From positions 1 through 6,669 of the forward strand of contig JAGLGQ010000108.1 in NCBI GenBank assembly GCA_023143935.1: a DNA stretch of 6,669 bases, in the 5' to 3' direction. This document shows positions 1-5,451 of the stretch, one piece after another (the stretch's first letter is position 1; each line of letters starts with the position of its first letter). Below the pieces are notes generated by a model. It saw only the letters and a list, made by a program, of their open reading frames with translations. It searched no databases and had not been told where the DNA came from. Source of the DNA: Minisyncoccota bacterium. GTDB taxonomy: Bacteria > Patescibacteriota > Minisyncoccia > Phycocordibacterales > GCA-2747955. Position numbers and translations under genes: made by a program.

Positions 1-30
1 GTATATTTTAGTAGATGTTTTTTATCTTTA

Positions 31-39
31 TGATAAAAT
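31..39 (+). promoter_or_regulatory. Candidate extended -10 promoter element for glyS
   Basis: The sequence TGATAAAAT reads as an extended -10 (TG, one base, then TAAAAT, five of six matches to TATAAT). No convincing -35 is visible at the usual distance; positions 12-17 match TTGACA at only three bases. Transcription would begin near position 46, leaving a leader of about 5-6 bases and no room for a Shine-Dalgarno site. In DNA this AT-rich such matches arise easily by chance. Nothing else is recognisable in positions 1-51. Confidence 0.35.
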
Positions 40-51
40 AATGATTATTAT

Positions 52-1425
52 ATGAAAAATGAAGAAAAAAATATAGATGAAATAATTTCTTTTGCTAAAG
101 AAAAAGGATTTGTATTTCAATCTTCTGAGATTTATGGAGGACTTGCTGGTGTGTATGATTTTGGACCTTTGGGTGTGGAGCTTTTGAATAATATAAAAAA
201 AGATTGGTGGAAAGCAAATGTGCAAAAAAAGATGAATTATTTTGGTCTTGATTCCGCCATGTTTAAAGACCCACGAGTTTGGGATGCTTCGGGACATACA
301 TCTGGATTTTCTGATCCAATGGCTGAATGCAAAGATTGTAATAGTAGGATAAGAGTAGATAAAGAATTAGAGAATATTGGAATAGATGCAGATGAAAAAA
401 TGAGCGAAAAGGAAATAAATGAATTATTTTTTGCAAATATTGGAAAAATAAAATGTAAAAAGTGTGGGGGTTCTAATTTTTCTGAAGCAAAAAATTTTAA
501 TCTTTTGGTAAAATCTAATCTTGGGGATTTTACATCTAAGGGAGATAAACCGGTATATCTTCCAGGAGAAGCGTGTCAGGGAATTTATTTAAATTACAAA
601 AATGTAGTAGATTCTATGCATCCCAAAATACCTTTTGGTATTGCTCAAATTGGAAAAGCTTTTAGGAATGAAATTTCTCCGCGAAATTTTTTGTTTAGAA
701 CTCGTGAGTTTGAGCAGGCTGATACACAATTTTTTGTACGCCCAGAAGAAAATAAGGAACCATATGAAAAAATCAAAAAAGAGAGATGGCAGTGGTATTT
801 AGATTTAGGATTATCTGTAAAAAATTTGTTGTGGTCACAGCATAAAAATTTGGTGTTTTATGCTTCAGATGCTTGGGACATTGAATATAATTTTCCGACA
901 TATGGTTTTGATGAGATGGAGGGTATTCATGACCGTACAGATTATGATTTATCTCAACACTCAAAGTTTTCTGGAGTAGATTTGAGTTTTAATGATAACG
1001 GAGAGAAGTTTATTCCTTGGGTGTTAGAAACTTCAATGGGTATGGGGAGAGTGTTTTTGGCTGTGCTTTCTGAGGCATATGATAAAGAAAAAATTGATGA
1101 TGAGGAAAGAAGAGTTTTGCGATTACTTTCGAAATTAGCTCCAGTAAAAGTTGCAATTTTACCACTTGTAAAGAAAGATGGGTTAAAAGAAGAAGCTTAT
1201 AAGATTTATGAAGAATTATCTGAAAAATATAATTGCGTATTTTCAGATACTGCTACAGTTGGAAAAAGATATAGAAAACAAGATGAAATAGGGACTCCAT
1301 TTTGTGTGACATATGATTATGAATCAAAAGAAGATAATTCTGTAACGGTACGAGAAAGAGATTCAATGAAACAAGAGAGGGTAAAAATTGGAAATTTGGG
1401 AGATTATTTAAATAAATTAATATAA
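52..1425 (+). CDS. glyS: Glycyl-tRNA synthetase, single-chain (archaeal/eukaryotic-type) class II enzyme
   Basis: Cytoplasmic enzyme that charges tRNA-Gly with glycine using ATP. The 457 residues show the homodimeric GlyRS order. The N-terminus carries SSEIYGGLAGVYDFGPLG (24-41), typical of this type. A VWDASGH block sits at 76-82. A zinc-ribbon-like insertion has Cys93, Cys96, Cys135 and Cys138. Motif 2 runs from FRNE (204-207) to Arg216, and motif 3 is SMGMGR (328-333). The HGTP-type anticodon-binding domain covers about 363-457, with GKRYRKQDEIGTPF at 404-417. Length is normal for the bacterial members of this type. The ATG at 52 puts the conserved N-terminal block in the expected place, and no Shine-Dalgarno precedes it. 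Two substrate-pocket positions look altered: the usual RPETAQG-like loop reads PGEACQG (171-177), and the Glu after motif 2 (usually in MEIE) is Asp224. Likely cotranscribed with the next gene, 6 bases downstream. The family assignment is very secure; the pocket changes are compared from memory. Confidence 0.97.
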   Translation: MKNEEKNIDEIISFAKEKGFVFQSSEIYGGLAGVYDFGPLGVELLNNIKKDWWKANVQKKMNYFGLDSAMFKDPRVWDASGHTSGFSDPMAECKDCNSRIRVDKELENIGIDADEKMSEKEINELFFANIGKIKCKKCGGSNFSEAKNFNLLVKSNLGDFTSKGDKPVYLPGEACQGIYLNYKNVVDSMHPKIPFGIAQIGKAFRNEISPRNFLFRTREFEQADTQFFVRPEENKEPYEKIKKERWQWYLDLGLSVKNLLWSQHKNLVFYASDAWDIEYNFPTYGFDEMEGIHDRTDYDLSQHSKFSGVDLSFNDNGEKFIPWVLETSMGMGRVFLAVLSEAYDKEKIDDEERRVLRLLSKLAPVKVAILPLVKKDGLKEEAYKIYEELSEKYNCVFSDTATVGKRYRKQDEIGTPFCVTYDYESKEDNSVTVRERDSMKQERVKIGNLGDYLNKLI

Positions 1426-1431
1426 AATATT

Positions 1432-1746
1432 ATGACTAAAAAAGAATTTATAGAACCTGAGGTTTTAAATGAGAATTTTAATAAAGATAAGAAAAATTTT
1501 AATTCCAGTAATGGAAATTTTAATAAAAATAAAGAAAAATTTAATTCTAATGCAGAAGATTTGTTTTCTCAAATAAAATCTATACTTTTCGCAAGGGGAT
1601 TGTTTTCTTTAATTTTACCAGTAGCAGTGTTTTTAATAATTTTAATAATAATAATTAGTCTTTTTTTCTGGCTTTTTCCTTATATTCTTGCGTTGTTTGT
1701 CATTTTTTTAGTTATAAGTTTTCTTATGAAAATATTTAAAAAATAA
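1432..1746 (+). CDS. Small two-helix membrane protein with Phe-Asn heptad repeats, unknown function
   Basis: I do not recognise this 104-residue protein. Residues 1-56 are hydrophilic and rich in Asn and Lys. Within them, F-N pairs recur exactly every seven residues (Phe16, 23, 30, 37), giving four tandem units. Residues 57-80 and about 82-99 form two very hydrophobic segments separated by a Pro-containing turn (Phe82-Pro83), and the protein ends in a short basic tail (KKIFKK-like). There is no signal-peptide cleavage signature and no enzymatic motif. The topology is probably a helical hairpin with both termini on the same side; the basic C-terminus suggests the cytoplasm. The ATG lies 6 bases after the glyS stop, so the gene is probably expressed with glyS, and a hairpin terminator follows it. 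No Shine-Dalgarno is visible. A real gene is likely because the reading frame is intact, codon use matches its neighbours and the membrane pattern is coherent. It could instead be a lineage-specific membrane scaffold or a rapidly evolving holin-like protein; I cannot tell. Confidence 0.75.
   Translation: MTKKEFIEPEVLNENFNKDKKNFNSSNGNFNKNKEKFNSNAEDLFSQIKSILFARGLFSLILPVAVFLIILIIIISLFFWLFPYILALFVIFLVISFLMKIFKK
1474..1557 (+). repeat. Four tandem 21-base units encoding a heptad repeat
   Basis: Four consecutive 21-base units (starting 1474, 1495, 1516, 1537) each begin with a [A/N/K]-Phe-Asn codon triplet of the form aa(t/a) ttt aat. Units 1+2 and 3+4 also resemble each other as a 42-base imperfect duplication (31 of 42 positions identical comparing 1471-1512 with 1513-1554). 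The period is whole codons, so copy-number change would keep the reading frame. The repeats encode residues 15-42 of the small membrane protein. Confidence 0.8.
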
Positions 1747-1782
1747 TACATTTTATGGAATGTGTTATAAGAATTGGTATTT

Positions 1783-1808
1783 AAAAAAAAACCGTTTTGT
1801 GGTTTTTT
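1783..1808. terminator. Bidirectional hairpin terminator between convergent genes
   Basis: An 8-base-pair perfect stem, AAAAAACC (1786-1793) with GGTTTTTT (1801-1808), encloses a 7-base loop. Only two pairs are G-C. On the minus strand the hairpin lies 6 bases past the stop of the HisRS-like gene, and the T tract (complement of 1783-1791) gives nine consecutive U, a good intrinsic terminator for that direction. On the plus strand the six U are inside the stem, so termination of glyS and the small gene would be weaker but is plausible. Its position between two convergent units supports the call. Confidence 0.7.
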
Positions 1809-1814
1809 AAAAAT

Positions 1815-2945
1815 TTATTTAATAAATTTTTTAATATATTTTTCAAGATCATCAGTCGAAACTTCAATTTGAGAAGAATCTTTCATTTTTCTGATTAATA
1901 CTTTATCTTGTTTTGCTTCAATTTCTCCCATAATAAGTGTATAGTCAGCTTTGTCTTTTTCTGCTTTTTGTATTTGTTTAGATATTTTTTCTTCTTCTAT
2001 ATCGTAACGAATGGGCACTTTTAAATTTTTAAAGGTATCGATTATATCTAAATATTTTAATTTGGCAGTTGAACCTATTTTAAGTAGATGAATGTTAACT
2101 TTTTTTTCTTTTAATTTTATTTTTTGTTTTACTTTTTTTTGAAAATGTAAAGTTAATCCTATGGCTGAAAATTGTCTTTTGTGTACAGTTTTAGCAGCTA
2201 TCTCATCATACCTACCACCAAACGCAACTTCTTCCCTTTTTTTTGTTTTAGGGTGTTCTGCAAATATTTTAAAAATTGTTTTTGAAAACAATAATTTTTC
2301 ACCTACTAATTTTTCATCTACAGTATAATTTATTTTGAAATTTTCTAAAAATTCTATGACTTCTTGAAAATGTTGTATGTTTTTATCTGATAAAAATTCT
2401 AGAGATGAGGGGGCTTCTGCATTTAAAGTATTGAGATATTCTTTATTAGCAAATAATATAGATAAAGGTTCTTTTGTTATTTTTTTTTGTTCTATTTTTT
2501 TTAGTTTATCTTTGTTTTCTCTATAAAATGCAGATAATGCCTTTTGCCAATTTTGTTGAGATTCTTTGTCTCCAATTGCATTTAAAACAATTTGAAAATT
2601 GGTATATCCTTCTTCTTTTAAAATAGATAAAGCAGTTTTTATAATAGCTGCTTCTGCTATTGCAGAATTTATATTTATAATATCTAATCCTAAAGCGGCA
2701 TTAAAATTTTTAACTCTGGATTTTAAAATTGGTTTTTTATAAAAAAACATTTTCATGGGTATTTTTTCTTTCTTTTTTTGTTTTTGTGAAAATTTTAAAA
2801 CTTTAATTTTTTCATCTTCAATTAGGAGATTTTTTGAAAATATTTTTTCTTCCACAGCAAGATAATCAAAACCAAAATGGTCAGAAATATAATCAGATAT
2901 GTGGTTAATGTTTTTTTTCTTTTTTTTAAGGTCGTTAATTTGCAT
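1815..2945 (-). CDS. HisRS-fold protein with degenerate active site (histidyl-tRNA synthetase-like paralogue)
   Basis: The 376-residue protein follows class IIa histidyl-tRNA synthetase from the middle of the catalytic core to the end. Residues 80-205 align by eye with the HisRS core and insertion region (for example LNAIGDKES, 121-129, for LNSIGSLEA). GGRYDE (243-248) is intact. The C-terminal HGTP anticodon-binding-type domain spans 282-376, including SKQIQKAEK and the MGE turn at 339-341. The catalytic signatures are lost: the motif 2 RHERP equivalent is FYKKP (68-72); the HisA block LVRGLDYYT reads LVGEKLLFS (213-221), replacing the catalytic Arg with Gly; and motif 3 GLERL reads HFQKK (267-271). 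The N-terminus is about 50 residues short, with no motif 1. It therefore probably does not make His-tRNA, and a true hisS should exist elsewhere. Possible roles are a HisZ-like regulatory subunit or a tRNA/RNA-binding pseudoenzyme; neither is shown. The frame is intact, so it is not a decayed pseudogene. It is the second gene after lepB, 6 bases downstream, with no visible Shine-Dalgarno. Confidence 0.85.
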   Translation of the reverse strand: MQINDLKKKKKNINHISDYISDHFGFDYLAVEEKIFSKNLLIEDEKIKVLKFSQKQKKKEKIPMKMFFYKKPILKSRVKNFNAALGLDIININSAIAEAAIIKTALSILKEEGYTNFQIVLNAIGDKESQQNWQKALSAFYRENKDKLKKIEQKKITKEPLSILFANKEYLNTLNAEAPSSLEFLSDKNIQHFQEVIEFLENFKINYTVDEKLVGEKLLFSKTIFKIFAEHPKTKKREEVAFGGRYDEIAAKTVHKRQFSAIGLTLHFQKKVKQKIKLKEKKVNIHLLKIGSTAKLKYLDIIDTFKNLKVPIRYDIEEEKISKQIQKAEKDKADYTLIMGEIEAKQDKVLIRKMKDSSQIEVSTDDLEKYIKKFIK

Positions 2946-2951
2946 AATTTA

Positions 2952-3569
2952 TTAGTTATTGTGATTGTATTTTTCTGGATAAAAACCCATTTTATTAAAA
3001 GGTAAAAATCTAATAATAGGTTCTCCCATTATATCAGACTTTTTGATTGGACCAAAAACTCTAGAATCTTTTGATTGTAATCTATTATCTCCACCCATAA
3101 AATATTCATCATTTTTTAAAATTAATTCTTGGTCGTTAGTGTAACCATCGTTTTTGATATAAGGTTCGTTTAATTTAGTAAATTTTTCTTCTCCTTCTTT
3201 TTTTATATAAAATTTATTATTTTCTATTTTTATAGTTTCTTTTGGTAAACCAACAACTCTTTTTATATATTTTTTTCGAGGGTCAAAATATACAGAATAT
3301 TTCCATAAGGTATTATCTCTTTCTTGGGGGGGGACAAAAACCAAAACATCTCCTCTTTTTATTTCTGATGTTTTAGTTTTTAATTTGTTTATAATTAAAT
3401 AATTTGCTGTATAGAAATTAGGTTCCATAGAAGCTCCACTTACAAGAAAAGGTTCAATCAGAAAATATTTTACAGGAATAATTAAAATTAATGCAAAGAT
3501 AAAGATTTTTAATATGGATAAAGTTTCTGAAAGAAAATTTATTTTTTTTGTTTGTTTGTCGTCGTTCAT
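2952..3569 (-). CDS. lepB: Signal peptidase I
   Basis: Membrane-bound serine/lysine-dyad protease that removes signal peptides from proteins exported by Sec or Tat. The 205-residue length fits the short Gram-positive-like SipS type. A short basic, polar N-terminus is followed by one membrane helix (about 18-38). Box B, SGASMEP (44-50), supplies the nucleophile Ser47. YIKRVVGLP (101-109) supplies the general base Lys103. The box E signature GDNR (160-163), followed by SKDSRVFG (166-173), is intact, so the enzyme should be active. The catalytic domain would face outward. The start is the first ATG, which leaves a normal 17-residue leader before the helix; no Shine-Dalgarno precedes it. It heads a minus-strand unit with the HisRS-like gene and is divergent from dnaG. 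An eight-C tract lies at codons 79-82, odd for DNA this AT-rich. Confidence 0.96.
   Translation of the reverse strand: MNDDKQTKKINFLSETLSILKIFIFALILIIPVKYFLIEPFLVSGASMEPNFYTANYLIINKLKTKTSEIKRGDVLVFVPPQERDNTLWKYSVYFDPRKKYIKRVVGLPKETIKIENNKFYIKKEGEEKFTKLNEPYIKNDGYTNDQELILKNDEYFMGGDNRLQSKDSRVFGPIKKSDIMGEPIIRFLPFNKMGFYPEKYNHNN
3326..3333 (-). repeat. Eight-base C homopolymer inside lepB
   Basis: Eight consecutive G on the plus strand are eight C in the lepB sense strand, covering the end of Val79, Pro80, Pro81 and the start of Gln82, between the catalytic Ser47 and Lys103. It is the longest G/C homopolymer I see in the window. Gain or loss of one base would shift the frame before the catalytic lysine. 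Confidence 0.9.
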
Positions 3570-3583
3570 ATTTTTTAAAAAAA

Positions 3584-3589
3584 TTTATA
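3584..3589 (-). promoter_or_regulatory. Candidate -10 element for lepB
   Basis: Read on the minus strand, positions 3589 to 3584 are TATAAA, five of six matches to TATAAT. Transcription would begin near 3577, leaving about 8 bases of leader before the ATG at 3569. There is no good -35 (AATGTT at the ideal spacing). The surrounding DNA is almost pure A/T, so this is a weak call. Confidence 0.25.
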
Positions 3590-3640
3590 AAATTAAACGT
3601 AATAATAACATTTTTTTTGTTTTTTTAAACCCCAATAATT

Positions 3641-3668
3641 TTGTAAATTTAATTTTACAGGTTAAAAT
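3641..3668 (+). promoter_or_regulatory. Candidate dnaG-rpoD promoter
   Basis: A -35-like TTGTAA (3641-3646, four of six matches) is separated by 16 bases from a -10-like TAAAAT (3663-3668, five of six). The same -10 hexamer occurs before glyS. Transcription would start at about 3675-3676, at the dnaG ATG, implying a leaderless or almost leaderless mRNA. Support comes from spacing, location in the divergent gap and the repeat of the hexamer. Confidence 0.4.
3642..3659. promoter_or_regulatory. Imperfect 18-base palindrome, possible operator of dnaG-rpoD
   Basis: TGTAAATTTAATTTTACA pairs at eight of nine symmetric positions, with outer half-sites TGTAAA and TTTACA. It overlaps the candidate -35 and fills most of the spacer, where a bound dimeric repressor would block RNA polymerase. 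I cannot assign a regulator. Chance palindromes are common in A/T-rich DNA, although the symmetric G/C pair at 3643/3658 adds some weight. Confidence 0.3.
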
Positions 3669-3675
3669 AGGGTTG

Positions 3676-5451
3676 ATGAATGAAACAGATGAAATTAAAA
3701 GTAGACTATCTATAGAAGAAGTGATTTCTGAATATATAAATATTAAAAAAGCGGGTTCTGGTTTTACTGCATTATGTCCTTTTCATAATGAAAAATCGCC
3801 GTCTTTCAATATTTCTCCAAGTAGGGGTATTTATAAATGTTTTGGTTGTGGTGAATCTGGAGATATTTTTTCTTTTGTTCAAAAAATGGATGGAGTAGAT
3901 TTTCCTACGGCGTTAAAAAAACTTGCCGATAGGACTGGAGTAACTATTACAGAAAGAAAACCTATTGATAAAGAACTTAAAGAAAAACAGAATCAAGAAA
4001 AATTAAAATTATTGGGAATTTTAGAAGAAGCTACAAAATTTTTTCAAATTAATTTATTGCAAAACGAAAAGGTAAAAAAATATTTAAAAAAAAGGGGGGT
4101 TGATGAAGAAACAGCAAAAAAATTTAAATTAGGTTTTGCAAAAAATGATTGGCATTTGTTACAGGAATTTTTAATACAAAAAAATTTTTCTATTGAAGAT
4201 TTAGAAAAAGTTGGATTGGTAAAGAAGAATGAAAATGGAAATGTGTATGACCGATTTAGAAATAGGATTATTTTTCCTATTTTTGATATTGATGGTAATG
4301 TTGTGGCTTTTTCTGGTAGAGATTTTTCTGGAGTAAAAGATACAGCAAAATATTTGAATTCGCCAGAAACTTTATTTTATGATAAATCAAATATTTTATA
4401 TGGATTAAATTTTGCAAAAACAGAAGGGAGAAAAAGGGGTTATTTTATTTTAGTTGAAGGGCAGATGGATTTAATTATGTCTCATAAAGTTGGATTTGAA
4501 AATACAATTGCAACATCTGGAACTAGTTTGACTGAAAAACATTTAAAAAATTTAGGTAGATTTAGTAAAAATTTAATTTTTGCGTTTGATTCTGATTCGG
4601 CTGGAATAGAGGCTTCTTTTCGAGGTTTTAAAATGGCTTTAAAAGAAGATTTTGATGTAAAAATTTTAGATATACCGAAAGGGTTGGATCCAGCAGATAT
4701 GATTTTGGAGGATGAGATAAAATGGAAACAAATAGTAACTGATTCTAAAAATATAATTGATTTTTTTATAAATAAAATTTCTTTAAGTAATAATAATATA
4801 AAACAAAAAAATAAAGAGATGCAGGAAAAGATATATCCTTTTTTAATTGAGATTCAAAGTCCGATAGAAAAAGGGGCATATGTATCTAAAGTTTGTCAGG
4901 CTTTCGATGTTGAAAAAGCAGAAGTATTAGATGAATTAAAAGTACTTGAGAAAAAGAGAACAAGAGAGATTAATATTAGTTTGAAAGAAAAAATTCAAAA
5001 TGATGTAATAAATAAAACAGAAAAAAAACTTGATATTTTTTCAAAAAACAATATAATAAATCAGATAAAAAAGAGAATATTGAAACATTTAACTGCCATA
5101 TATTTCTGGCAGAAAAGTTTAGAAAAAAATAATTGGGATATTAATCTTGATATTATTTTAAAAAAGATAGAAGAGTTTTCTAATAAAGATTTTTTAAATA
5201 AAATTTTAGCATTAGATAAAAGTTATGTTGATGAGTTGGTGATTGAAGTTGAATCTGTATATAATCAAAAAAATAAAGAATCTTTAATTTTTGATTTAGA
5301 ATCTGATTATATAAGATTAAAAGAAAATTCACTAAAAGAAGAAATTGCTAATTTACAGAAAGAGTTTTCTAATGCAGAGTCAGATGATAAAAAACAAAGT
5401 ATTTTAGGGGAAATTCAAAAATTAAATAATAAAATAAAAGATGCCAGTTAA
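3676..5451 (+). CDS. dnaG: DNA primase
   Basis: Synthesises the RNA primers for lagging-strand and origin replication, working with the DnaB helicase. The 591 residues show the usual order. A CHC2-type zinc finger has Cys34, His37, Cys55 and Cys58. The catalytic core includes the basic [10 protein letters not shown] block (193-202). The Toprim domain has Glu261 (VEGQMDLI), the DSDSAG acidic pair Asp305/Asp307, and LDPAD (337-341). The C-terminal part (about 370-591), where the helicase-interaction domain lies, is Lys/Asn-rich and divergent, ending in a predicted coiled coil (about 540-585). The ATG at 3676 is chosen because the conserved N-terminal helix ([12 protein letters not shown]) starts just after it. 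An upstream in-frame ATG at 3514 lies inside lepB and would add a non-conserved stretch; a TTG at 3673 is possible. An AGGG at 3669-3672 is the only Shine-Dalgarno-like motif before a start here, but it sits only three bases from the ATG. The stop overlaps the rpoD start. Confidence 0.96.
   Translation: MNETDEIKSRLSIEEVISEYINIKKAGSGFTALCPFHNEKSPSFNISPSRGIYKCFGCGESGDIFSFVQKMDGVDFPTALKKLADRTGVTITERKPIDKELKEKQNQEKLKLLGILEEATKFFQINLLQNEKVKKYLKKRGVDEETAKKFKLGFAKNDWHLLQEFLIQKNFSIEDLEKVGLVKKNENGNVYDRFRNRIIFPIFDIDGNVVAFSGRDFSGVKDTAKYLNSPETLFYDKSNILYGLNFAKTEGRKRGYFILVEGQMDLIMSHKVGFENTIATSGTSLTEKHLKNLGRFSKNLIFAFDSDSAGIEASFRGFKMALKEDFDVKILDIPKGLDPADMILEDEIKWKQIVTDSKNIIDFFINKISLSNNNIKQKNKEMQEKIYPFLIEIQSPIEKGAYVSKVCQAFDVEKAEVLDELKVLEKKRTREINISLKEKIQNDVINKTEKKLDIFSKNNIINQIKKRILKHLTAIYFWQKSLEKNNWDINLDIILKKIEEFSNKDFLNKILALDKSYVDELVIEVESVYNQKNKESLIFDLESDYIRLKENSLKEEIANLQKEFSNAESDDKKQSILGEIQKLNNKIKDAS

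Noticed and set aside
28..297. Minus-strand open frame of 89 codons opposite glyS
   Set aside because: It lies antisense to the conserved GlyRS N-terminus, encodes an unusual Phe/Ile/His-rich sequence and shows no domain; it is a shadow of the AT-rich coding strand.
773..964. Minus-strand open frame of 63 codons opposite glyS
   Set aside because: Antisense to the conserved GlyRS core, with no recognisable features.
1745..1766. Eight-pair hairpin with one G-U pair overlapping the stop of the small membrane gene
   Set aside because: A/T-rich and weak, with no U tract after it; the stronger terminator lies about 20 bases further on.
1815..2945. HisRS-like gene as a decaying pseudogene or as ordinary hisS
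   Set aside because: A long uninterrupted frame with a conserved fold argues against decay; loss of motif 2, HisA and motif 3 residues argues against a working histidyl-tRNA synthetase.
3582..3594. Small inverted repeat AATTT/AAATT near the lepB promoter
   Set aside because: Five-base arms made only of A and T are expected by chance in this gap.
3514..3675. Upstream extension of dnaG by 54 codons from the ATG at 3514
   Set aside because: It would overlap lepB coding sequence on the other strand and add residues with no primase similarity; the conserved N-terminus begins at 3676.
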